Of a stretch of DNA of 64,000 bases, positions 55,356 to 64,000 are shown piece after piece. The notes below the pieces were generated by a model. The model was not told the DNA's origin, searched no databases, and worked only from the letters and a program-made list of their open reading frames with translations. The DNA lies in contig CM060984.1 of NCBI GenBank assembly GCA_030765065.1, forward strand, positions 98,685,488 to 98,749,487, in the 5' to 3' direction. The DNA comes from Deroplatys truncata. Its lineage: Eukaryota; Arthropoda; Insecta; Mantodea; Mantidae. A program made the translations under genes and the position numbers. Position 1 is the stretch's first letter. Every line of letters begins with the position of its first letter.

Positions 55356-56213
55356 TTACTTTCTCTACTACGTATAAGTAGGGGAAGTATTGTATTCCAC
55401 CCAAAAATTCGATACCGAGATTTCACCGGAAATACATGTTTTGAGACCCCCTGAATCCAAAAAAAAGCATTTTTGGAAACATGTCCGTGTGTGTGTCTGT
55501 CTGTGTGTCTGTGAACAGCATAACTCAGAAACGAATTATCGGATAAACACCAAACTTGGTATTTAGGTTCAGTATCTTCCGGAGATGCGACACGAAGGTT
55601 TTCAAGAAAATCCTCCCACCCCAGACTACCCTTTACATGGAACATTTTTCGAAAATTTTAATTTTCTCAAAAATGGCTCTAACTATTTTGATTAAAATAT
55701 CGTATGTTTAAGATATTGTCATGAGAAATGAAATGTATATCTCGAAGTTTCTGGGAATGTCTCCAAAAGTATTCTTCATTGTGAACGACTTTTGCATAAC
55801 TGGTAAACCATAAGAGATAGACAAAATTTTACTACACAACAAATGTAGATCGCGTTAAAATACACAATTTATGTCATATACATTTTTTTGTTGAGTGAAC
55901 CATTTTCGAGATATTGCTTGTTATTCCCTTAAATTTTCCAATACTTATACTTCTTCTCAAATTCGTTATTCATTTTTTTTATGTCCTGGACATGCAAAGA
56001 GAATGGAATGCGCCACATAGCAACCAGCGTTAAAATATTTGATTGTCGCTTAAAACCTACCATATTCCCCTTGCATCTACAAGAAAATTAGCAATAAGAT
56101 TGACATCTCGATATCTCGATTAACATGAAGCATATGGAGAATAAGCGTTTGTAAAAATAGTTTGTACAATAGTAGAGAAAGTCAGGTGAGTGTAACAGTT
56201 CAGATTTTTTTTT
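55356..56213 (+). mobile_element. HINE-like element, full-length young copy
   Basis: TTACTTTCTCTACTACGTAT at the left, CACCCAAAAATTCGATACCG at 55398, GTGTGTGTCTGTCTGTGTG at 55486, and the T-run before ATGTCCTGGACATGCAAAG at about 55970. Ends GTAGAGAAAGTCAGGTGAGT, ACAGTTCAGATTTTTTTT. A 137-codon frame opens on the opposite strand over its 5' half, but it is made of family sequence and is not a host gene. Confidence 0.9.
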
Positions 56214-57224
56214 CTAAAAATGCTCGTTTGCTTCAGTAAAAATCAATTCATAAGCCAGATATTTGTGTTTACGTACTTCTTACCTCATCACAAACCCCTT
56301 TTGAATAGTATATAATGTATCCTAAAGGTATATTTATGATTTATAAGTAGCACACGTAAGTTTTATTTAACTGCGCCTAGCTAAAATTTACAAAGTTGCC
56401 CAATGGAATTGGTTTTTACAGCGAGAGAAGCCAGGAGATATAACTTGGTTATGAAACTGGGTCAGTGATTCGTGGTGTTGAGCACAAAAGTGGTTCCCGT
56501 AGGGCGTAGGTGATAGCTGTTGTTCACGCCACAGGAAGTGTTATGCCGTGTGTATGAAGTTTGTGCCATAAGCTATGTCCTTCACATACTACGTGATATA
56601 CGTTTGCTGGACTGACGCCAGCGAGCCAGGGGTAGAAACCAATCAACAAGTGGTCGGCATCTCTCTTCGTTTTATTTATATTTGATGCGCGCGCTTTGTC
56701 GAAACGCACGCTCGTGTGTCTGCTGTTCTCTACCCGAAGCAAGACAACGGTTGTCTTGTGTTGAAACAAACCATTCAGCGTGTAGTTCCTGAATCAAATG
56801 TCAAATAATGTTTAATGAGATACCTTCTAGCCAGACAGATTGTTTATTTTCACCTCTGTTCATTCTCCTTTCATTTGGTTCATGTACAAGGCACTCTCAC
56901 ATTTTGCTGTGCTTGCTCCGGGAAAACTGTCGTTCTTTGTAATGTGCATTTATTATTTATTTTATTTCATTTTCCACCTGTAGTACCGTAGTTTGGGTAT
57001 ATTCACATATGCTTACTTTTTCTTTCATAAATGATGAAAAATGTCGAGCAGAAGTGACATTTATTACCATCGCGTTTAAATGTTTTATGGAAGATAATAG
57101 CTATACAGCGTTGCCAGAATTTCAGAAGTAAAAATTCGCTTATGCTTTACTAGAATCACTAAGAGGGAATTAAATCACCAACCCAAAAATGAGAAACTGG
57201 GGAAAGCATAATTTTTTTCTTCTC
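56214..57224. other. Unassigned stretch, GC-richer 56390-56790
   Basis: A minus-strand frame of 81 codons at 56524-56769 has no recognised domain. No repeat ends. Confidence 0.35.
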
Positions 57225-57804
57225 CTTCTCCTTTTTACTTTTTCTGTCACCTCCTATAGTAGGTACAGTAAGCATTATAATTAATCCAAAACTTTCCCCT
57301 TAACCTCTCCCCAAAAAATGTAGGAAATGTACCTATGTATGAAAAACAAAAGCTCATATAAAATCAAAACGAGGAATTTGATGCAATGCCCAAACTACAC
57401 TACATTTTTTGTTATTGTTTAGTTTCTTAAAATGGTTCCAACAATTTCGATTAAAATATCGTATACTTATTGCCTTACTGACTGAGAAATAAAATGCACA
57501 ACTTCAATTTTCTATAAGTTGAAATAACAGTTCTTGATGGAATGTTATACAATTTAGAGACCATAATATATAAACAAAACTTTAGCTAATTAAAACACAC
57601 AATTTGTAACAAATCATCCTTCTATAGTATTAGCTGTTTCCATGTTCCAAGTCTGAACCTTTCTCAGGTGTGAGCGCGTCTTTATATGGCATGCTTGAGA
57701 AATTGCATTTCTTTTTCTCCCTGTTCCTTTATCAATACAAAAGCTTGTAAATACAAATAAAATTTGCATACAAGAAACACACTTTTATTAATACAATAAT
57801 ACAC

Positions 57805-58639
57805 TAGGGTAATCCAGGAAGTAACGACTGTTTGCTATAAAGTATTTAGAAAAAAATATTTTATTATAAGAAAATATGTCAGAAATTGAAACTTACTTTA
57901 TTTCTCCACATAATCACCTCCGTTATTTAATTATTTGTCATATATCTCCGCGAGCTTTAGAATGCCCGTGTTATAATCGGCTGCGGTGGTCCGTTAACAT
58001 AAGATGTTCGAACACAATTTCATTAAGGAAAGAACCAGTAGTGTTTGGGAAGGAAATTTGTAACTCATCTAAGGTACATGTCTTCTAGCATGATTTTATT
58101 GTCATTATCATCATCATCATCATCATATAAACAGGGATTACACCACTGGTGATCTGTTCCAACTCCAAACTAAAGCTGCTCCATCCATCTTCTAGCAGGT
58201 CTTTCCGGACTTCGTTGTCCTCTTGGTTTATAATTTAGCGCTCTTTGGGAAATCCTGTCACACTTCATTCTGCAAACATGGTTGTACCAGTTTTTCCTTC
58301 ATTGTTAAGTTGATAATTCAAATCATTTGCGATGAGTGCACGACGTCCAGGTCGAGTTTCGGCATGTACATTTCTTCGTCCATTGTTGAATATTTCTTTC
58401 GCTCATTACTGTTATCACCTTACATCTCCTTTAGTTGACGGTAAATTTCTGCAGGTTTCAACTTCCGAGTATTAAAAAATCCAACACCCCTTACCTCACA
58501 GTCATCTTGCAATTCATTTTGAACAGTCACAGAATGCACAATAACACGACACTGAGAACGGATGTCGACTTTGAATATACGCACGATAGCGATTTGCGCA
58601 ACGGAAATTCGCAAATGGTCGTTTCTTCCTGGATTACTA
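57805..58639 (-). mobile_element. Mariner transposon, deleted, carrying a LINE fragment
   Basis: TA at 57805-57806 and 58638-58639. Left repeat GGGTAATCCAGGAAGTAACG, right end CGTTTCTTCCTGGATTAC. Minus-strand relics: N-terminus DDCEVRGVGFFNTRKLKPAE, then IYRQLKEM (about 58435-58525), and a C-terminal NNGGDYVEK before the stop (about 57895-57925). The catalytic core is absent. The 831-bp span includes about 240 bp of LINE. Confidence 0.75.
58090..58330 (-). pseudogene. LINE ORF2 C-terminus with (ATG)n tail, inside mariner
   Basis: Minus-strand reading frame KNWYNHVCRMKCDRISQRAL, then NYKPRGQRSPERPARRWMEQ, then L and a stop (about 58168-58293). This is the intact C-terminal tail of a non-LTR retrotransposon ORF2 of the same general type as those at 20.7-23.1 kb. 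It is followed by a short 3' region and a TGATGATGATGATGATAATG tail (58102-58130 region). 5' truncation is typical of LINE insertion. Confidence 0.78.
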
Positions 58640-58884
58640 CTCTTGTATAACCCTTGTCATTGGTAGAGACAGTTATGTGAGTGTTTTGCATCAGATCTTT
58701 TTCTGTCCAGAATTATGCTCTAAAGCCTATTCTGGTTTCATCATCTGAGCCTCGTCTCCCTATGCTCCTACCTATAGGTTGTAGTATAAAACTGGTTTTG
58801 GTGTCCTTTTGTAGGAATACACGGGACATATTCCTTCCATCTAGCTTTATATGAGTGGAAATTTCAATAACTGGTTGTAATCTT

Positions 58885-59240
58885 TATTTGTACCTACCTA
58901 TCCGAGGTAGAACTTCTAACTACAATCTCGGTATCAAAATTTCACCACAAATACAAACTTTGAGCTCGCAGAACTCGGAAAATAAAACCACTTGTAGACA
59001 AAGTGAATGCACGTGACTAACAGCATAGCTCAAACGAAATGTCGATTAATACGAAACTGAGTATTTAAATGCAGATCTTCCAAGAATTAGGCATGAAGGT
59101 TTTCACAAAATATCCTCTTTTCCATTGAAATATATCGCAATGTTTGATATATTGACATAAAAAATAAAAATTATATCTTGAATTTTCTGTGAATAGCCTC
59201 TGAAGTCCTCAGGAACTCATAAGAGATTTGGTGCGTCAGC
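58885..59240 (+). mobile_element. HINE-like 5' half, older subfamily
   Basis: TTATTTGTACCTACCTATCC, ATCTCGGTATCAAAATTTCA, TAACAGCATAGCTCAAACG and TGAATTTTCTGTGAATAGCC. No 3' module. Confidence 0.6.
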
Positions 59241-59314
59241 TAAACAGTCATTTATAACTCAGATAATGCTGTAGGTTACATATTCTCTGTTCTTCCTCCA
59301 TTGTTTAGTGCATT

Positions 59315-60090
59315 TATTACTCTCTCTACTACGTATAGTAGGTAGGGGAAGTAACGCATTCCACCCAAAAATTCGAAAATACATTTTCTGAGGGACACTC
59401 AAACAAAGCATTTTTGAAAACTTGTCGTGTTTGTATCCGTGAATAGCATAACTCAAAAACGAAAAGTCGGATAAATACCAAACTGGGTATTTAGCTTCAA
59501 TATCTTCCAAAGATGCGACGATTTTCAACATAATCCCCTAACCCGAACTACCCTTTACATGGAACTTCTTCGAAATTTTTGATTTGCTAAAAAATGGCTT
59601 TAACGATTTTGATAAAAGTATCATATATTAAAGATAGATACTTATCATCAAATGTAAATCTTGAATTTTCGGGGAATAGCCTTTGAAGTCCTCTTAATTC
59701 GGAGGGAATTTTGTATAATCTTGTATAACTGGCAAACGTTAAGCGATAGACAAAAACTTACTATAAAAAAATCAAGTTCTCTTTAAAACACACAATTTAT
59801 TTAAAATAAGTTTTTTGTGGCATAAGCTGCTTCTGAGATATCCGTTATTAAAGTTTCCAATTGTACATTTTTTGGTCGTTCTCTTAAGTCCTTTCAACAT
59901 TCAGTTGTTTGTCGCAGTTGCATAGGAACAGTATGGAATTTTAAAGTCCATATAGCGACAGTTCTCAAACATTTGACTGTCGCTGTTCCCTTTGTATCTA
60001 TAACGAAATCTGTAATGTAGCTGTTTCTCCAAATGCCTATTGGATTAAAATGTAGTAGGTAGAAAAATAAGCTTGAGTAAGATTTATGTT
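59315..60090 (+). mobile_element. HINE-like element, 3' terminus missing
   Basis: TTACTCTCTCTACTACGTAT, then AGTAGGTAGGGGAAG at the left. No microsatellite. The body continues to GGATTAAAATGTAGTAGGTA, GAAAAATAAGC at about 60070 and then becomes unrelated before the GTAGAGAAAGT hairpin end. Confidence 0.75.
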
Positions 60091-60159
60091 TGTATTGTTT
60101 TTAGAAATAAGACAAATAACATGCAAATTTTCTGAACCGCAAGATGTACAGTCAAAGAC

Positions 60160-60450
60160 GATGAATCCAGCTGAGTATAAAATCCAATGACGACTCGGGC
60201 GATAGGGTCTGCGGCGCGAATTCGAGAGGACGTCATTCAAATCCTGTGTGCTAGCTAATCTGACTTGTGATTTCCCTCAGTGCCAACTAAATGTCGGATT
60301 TAAAGTTCAATGCCACAAAACTTCGTTGCAGCTATAGGCAATGCAGGAAGGCGACTGCGTAACTAAATCCATCTATTATTAAGTATCTCAAGCAGATACG
60401 CAACTAAGGTTATCTGTCAACCATCACAATACTAAATGTACACTCAGTGT
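60160..60450 (+). repeat. SINE-like repeat, family C, with tRNA-like head
   Basis: Head ACTCGGGCGATAGGGTCTGC with B-box-like GTCATTCAAATCCTG at about 60231-60245. Body TTTCCCTCAGTGCC, signature GGAAGGCGACTGCGTAACTA at 60348-60367, and a second CGCAACTAAGG at 60400-60410. Matches 43620-43920. Confidence 0.55.
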
Positions 60451-60819
60451 ATAGGAAGCAGTCTCACTATTCCAAAAGTCCATACTCCCCAAAACTAGGT
60501 TTGCCATAATCTGATAATCCAAAACCAGGAATGTTTACCGTTAGTTTAATCGATTTAAAGAAATGGAATTTTGAGGAATAGGGAGCCCTAATATACGAAA
60601 AATGTGCATTTAATTAATAATCCGGCGTTTTGGAAGTACTGGTTTATTATATTTTACCTTAAGTAAGCACATGTATTGAATGTACTCGGTACGAAAATCT
60701 ATTCAGAATCAACATTTAAGTTTTCTTTATACCAGTCATACTTTTCAGAACCTTGAGCAGGAGAAATGAACTGGGTATTACAATAAGTTGATGAAGCTCA
60801 CTACAACTTATATTTTTCA
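60451..60819. other. Unassigned stretch
   Basis: Nothing recognised. Confidence 0.4.
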
Positions 60820-61043
60820 TATTGTAGTGATGGGACGATACCACTAATTGTCGATACTCGATACCAATACTGATTTTTGAACACCGATGCTCAATACTCA
60901 CTTTATAAGAATCTATAAAGGCTATAACTTGTCCACTGGATTATGTTCTTATTTGTTTTCTGTGTATAAACGCATGTAACCAATATTGTATTGTATGCCA
61001 ATTCCGAAATTGTTCCTGGTTGACATTCTTCAATTGGCAGCAG

Positions 61044-61818
61044 TTTTTTTACTTTCTCTACTCGTATAGTAAGCATTTTTGGAAACATGTCCGTGTGTGT
61101 GTATGTGTGTGTGTGTGTGTCTGTGAACAGCATAACTCAGAAACGAACAGTCAGATAAACACCAAACTTGCTATTTAGGTTCAGTATCTTCCAGAGATGC
61201 GACACGAAGCTTTTCAAGAAAATCCCCTTACCCCATATTACCCTTTACATGAACATTTAACGAAAATTTTAATTTTCTCAAAAACGACTCTAACGATTTT
61301 GATTAAAATATCATACGTTTAAGATCTTTTCATGACAAATGAAATGTATGTCTCGAATTTTCTGGGAATGTCTCCATACGTATTCTTCATTGTGAACGAC
61401 TTTTGCATAACTGGTAAACCATAAGAGATAGACAAAAGTTTACTACACAAAAAATGTAGATCGCTTTAAAATACACAATTTATGTCATATACATTTTTTT
61501 TTGAGTGAACCATTTTCGAGATATTGATTGTTATTCCCTTAAATTTTCCAATACTTATACTTTTTCTCAAATTCGTTTTTCATTTTTTTTGTGCTGGTAG
61601 TGCAAAGAAAATGGAATACTCCACATAGCAACCAACTCTTAATATATTTGACTATAGTTTAAAGCCTACAAATTCCCCTTGCATCTACAAGAAAATTAGT
61701 AATAAGATTAACATCTCGATATCTCGATTAACATGAAGCATATGGGGAATAAGCGTTTGTAAAAATAGTTTGTACAAGACTAGAGAAAGTCATGTGAGTG
61801 TAACACATCAGATTTTTT
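61044..61818 (+). mobile_element. HINE-like element, young, deletion near 5' end
   Basis: TTTTTTACTTTCTCTACTCG, then TATAGTAAGCATTTTTGG: about 85 bp between the 5' hairpin and the microsatellite are deleted. GT repeat at 61091-61120, full body, 3' end AAGACTAGAGAAAGTCATGT, ACACATCAGATTTTTTA. Confidence 0.85.
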
Positions 61819-62500
61819 ATCTTGATAATGCCACATGTTATATATCTCCCTTTGTTAATCAAAGCTAATAATAATAATAATAATAATATTTATTATTATT
61901 TATTTGCTTTCCCTTTTATTGTAACTGTATTTTTTGCTGAAATCTTTCTTTTAGAGGATATTCTATCCATAGAAAAACAAATACTAACACTTATTTATTC
62001 TTCAAACTTTAAAATATAAACTAATATATATTTTACAATAAACTCAAACAACCAAAAATAACAAATATTTGCATGTGCAGTATTATCTCACGCCTTGAGT
62101 TCTGGTTTATTTCTGCTAGATTCACAGATTTTGGTCACCGGAGTAGGTAAATATGTGTGATGGCTGAGAGTTAACAAACCAGGCTATTGCAGAAACGTGA
62201 TTTAGTATGTAAAGTAAATTAGCTTTATTAACATCTCAGTTATCGCTGCATGTTACATGAATACCTCGACTCCTTCCACTATTGTTTTGCATGTTTTCAT
62301 TTAGGCACAAGAGTCTACGGAATGTTGCATTCACCTACAGGAAACGCAGAAGATATATAAAAAATTATAGTCCAGCAATTCATTGGTGGAGCGTCTTAGG
62401 CAATAACGTAAAGTCTCTCATTCCTTATGTAGCATAAAGTTAAACGCAACAACTTTCAATAATTCAAAACTTAAAATTTTAAAAGTATCCAAGGTTGATC
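61819..62500. other. Unassigned interior of hAT-like element
   Basis: Contains AATAATAATAATAATAATAT at 61868-61887. No coding similarity recognised. Confidence 0.4.
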
Positions 62501-62574
62501 TCAAAATATTAGGCATACTTCGATACCACCGAGTATCGAGGTACCGACGATATCGAGACCCTATCCCCATCATA

Positions 62575-62814
62575 TTATATTGTATTTGCAGCATTCCATA
62601 CTGTTAACCTATTCCTTGTTTCTGTCCACTGAGCTCTCATGAGGCAAAAACGCTCTACATCCGTGTTATGACCAGGAATGGAGAAATAATGTACCACAAT
62701 TTTTGGCAACTTTGAATTCTGCTCACTAGAAATACAATTATGAATCAATGCAATGCATTTCTTACGAGACAACAAATTCTGAAATCTATCATCCCTGGCC
62801 TCCCCCCCCCCCAA
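62575..62814 (-). pseudogene. hAT transposase C-terminal (dimerisation) fragment
   Basis: Minus-strand frame ending in KLPKIVVHYFSIPGHNTDVE, then RFCLMRAQWTETRNRLTVWN (62578-62712). The pattern FSIPG.N…ER.F.LM…WT..RNRL.V is the hAT-family C-terminal dimerisation domain, found in hAT transposases and in domesticated BED-finger proteins. Only this domain is present; the catalytic part is missing. It directly abuts the right end of the non-autonomous hAT-like element, so the two may be remains of related insertions. Confidence 0.7.
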
Positions 62815-62821
62815 AAAAAAT
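62803..62821. repeat. Poly-C/poly-A run
   Basis: CCCCCCCCCC followed by AAAAAAAA. Low complexity. Confidence 0.9.
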
Positions 62822-62929
62822 TAAATTTGTTGAAGTTGAGTTCAAATATATTAAAAATAGCGGACTTTTGTCTTTTTGGCCTGGACGTTTTTATTTACCA
62901 CAACATTGTGGACAGTCCATGAAATCCGT

Positions 62930-63010
62930 GGTATATGGCAGCCTTAACCAAAACTCAAGCACAGCAAAATTAGATGGTATAGCAAGGCGACAGCGCATCT
63001 TAATGTAATC
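62930..63010 (+). repeat. SINE family C fragment
   Basis: GCAAGGCGACAGCGCATCTT at 62982-63001 matches the family C signature. The rest is weak. Confidence 0.4.
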
Positions 63011-63336
63011 TGTCAGTTATTCAGAGATCCGAGGTATCTACAGCAAATGTCGCGATATGACCAAAAGTTTAACGCTACGTTAAATAATAAGAAAATAAAT
63101 CCAATGAGAATGAAAGGAATTTATCGCTCTTTAACAAAAAATGATTAGCATTTTCCTTGTCATATAAATATCTAGTACAAATTACATTTTAACAAAATCC
63201 ATTTTTGAAGCCATTTTGAGAAAATAAAATTGTAAGACCAAATTTTGGTTTTGAGGTTTAACTCCATAAAAATCCTCACTCCGCTCCATTAAATAATTAC
63301 TTAGAGACAAAGAAAATTCAGGGCACATCATGTTAT
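63011..63336. other. Unassigned stretch
   Basis: AT-rich; possible faint HINE-like remnants (CATATAAATATCTAG…AACAAAATCC at about 63160-63200), not enough to call. Confidence 0.3.
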
Positions 63337-63610
63337 AGAAATCTGATGTGTTAAGTTTCTCTACTCTTGAGCGTTTATTTTTATATTTCTTCTTCAAACT
63401 ATTCACACCAAAGCTATTTTTATTTTTACTTCATGCTAATCGAATTAAAGGTTTGTAGACATCATTACATTATACATTCCATTTCAGGTAAGAGGAGAAT
63501 ATTGGAGGCAGATGCAATAAACAAATCTTTTAAGTAGCGGGTCGGTATCTGGAGGCTTTGAAATTCCGTATTCTTTGCATTACAGCACGAGAGGCAAAAG
63601 ATATGAAAAG
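63337..63610 (-). mobile_element. HINE-like 3' module, older subfamily
   Basis: AAATCTGATGTGTTAAGTTT, then CTCTACTCTTGAGCG at 63339-63373, CATGCTAATCGAATTAAAGG, GCAGATGCAATAAACAAATC, then AGCGGGTCGGTATCTGG and GGCTTTGAAATTCCG. The rest of the element is absent. Confidence 0.65.
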
Positions 63611-64000
63611 GGGATATACCAACACACACACACATATATATACATAGACATATAAATCAATATTAAACAAGAATTGTACATAATATAATTCACCAAGGAA
63701 TATGTTAGAATATTTAATAACCAAGAATTGTACAAAAGCAGATTGTAACTTAGATACGTAAGGGACGGGCGAGCTAGCTAATTCTAGGTAAAGCCCACCT
63801 TTCACCAAGCTAATGAGCAAGGAACTGTAAACAATAAGGAGAAATAGAAAGAGACAGAGATAGAAAGGAAAGAGACAGAGATATTGAATCTGCTTCCGAA
63901 TGCGTCACTGGGACGCGTATGCGAAATCTTTTGGAGCAGAATATTCTCATACATAATAAGATAACCAAGGAATAATTAGAAATGTCGTTACATTTTGAGC
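63611..64000. other. Unassigned end of window
   Basis: AC then AT dinucleotide tract at 63622-63650 and a GAGACAGAGATAGAAAGG-type purine-rich tract at about 63848-63878. No gene or repeat family recognised. Confidence 0.4.

Larger units (their letters stand above)
57225..58705 (+). mobile_element. HINE-like element, older subfamily, split by a mariner
   Basis: The 5' end is TTTTTACTTTTTCTGTCACC, then TCCTATAGTAGGTACAG. The body is worn. After the mariner (57807-58637) a 3' terminus follows: GGTAGAGACAGTTATGTGAG, TTTTGCATCAGATCTTTTT. The left-side 3' module is heavily diverged, so continuity is likely rather than certain. Confidence 0.6.
60820..62580. mobile_element. Non-autonomous hAT-like element (60828-62572)
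   Basis: The left end TGATGGGACGATACCACTAA and the right end ATATCGAGACCCTATCCCCA, then TCA, are imperfect inverted repeats, each followed inward by GATACTCGATACC- or GAGTATCGAGGTACC-type motifs. Flanks TATTGTAG (60820-60827) and TATTATAT (62573-62580) agree at 6 of 8 positions, fitting a worn 8-bp hAT target duplication. A HINE-like copy occupies 61044-61818. No transposase lies between the ends. Confidence 0.6.

Noticed and set aside
1-64000. CRISPR array, prokaryotic operon or phage-like region
   Set aside because: The repeats are eukaryotic transposon families with irregular spacing; there are no regularly spaced short repeats and no compact coding.

Overview
This window is AT-rich eukaryotic DNA, most likely from an arthropod and probably an insect. 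The reasons are mariner, Tc1 and hAT transposon relics, several tRNA-derived SINE families, LINE fragments, long AC/GT and AT microsatellites, and no compact bacterial-style genes. Species cannot be named from the sequence. Almost everything recognisable is transposon-derived, and no intact host gene is visible.

The dominant component is one short interspersed element family, about 860 bp when complete, present as about 37 full or partial copies on both strands. By my rough boundaries it makes up about 20 kb, a third of the window. Its '+' form starts TTTACTTTCTCTAC, carries a GT-rich microsatellite about 130 bp in, has a second GTAGAGAAAGT near the other end (inverted relative to the first), and ends in a small hairpin followed by CAGATTTTT. 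This layout resembles the non-autonomous Helentron elements called HINEs (Drosophila INE-1/DINE-1). I use 'HINE-like' throughout, and strand refers to this form.

Layout. 1-11.5 kb: HINE-like copies, some tandem or inverted, with SINE insertions. 12.4-13.3 kb: decayed Tc1. 13.6-15.2 kb: HINE-like copy split by a tRNA-SINE, then a second SINE. 17.3-18.7 kb: mariner split by a retroposon. 20.7-25.1 kb: pieces of LINE ORF2 (endonuclease, reverse transcriptase, C-terminus) broken up by HINE-like copies. 26.8-30.5 kb: HINE-like copies, one split by a solo LTR. 31.0-32.5 kb: mariner with a GC-richer foreign insert. 33.57-34.18 kb: a 310-bp tandem duplication carrying a start codon and splice-donor-like site, the best candidate for a piece of a host gene. 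36-37.7 kb: HINE-like. 38.2-39.1 and 46.3-47.4 kb: two more solo LTRs of the family seen at 29.3 kb. 41.5-42.8 kb: mariner. 43.6-45.1 kb: SINEs. 48.5-50.8 and 53.6-56.2 kb: HINE-like arrays in which a complete copy is followed by a repeat of its own 3' module. 52.3-53.2 kb: deleted mariner. 57.2-58.7 kb: LINE inside mariner inside HINE-like. 59.3-63.6 kb: HINE-like copies, a non-autonomous hAT with a HINE-like copy inside it, and an hAT transposase C-terminus.

The elements do not form a pathway. The informative content is their nesting order, target-site duplications and rearrangements. Boundaries were read by eye and are usually good to about 10 bp at recognisable ends and about 50 bp elsewhere.
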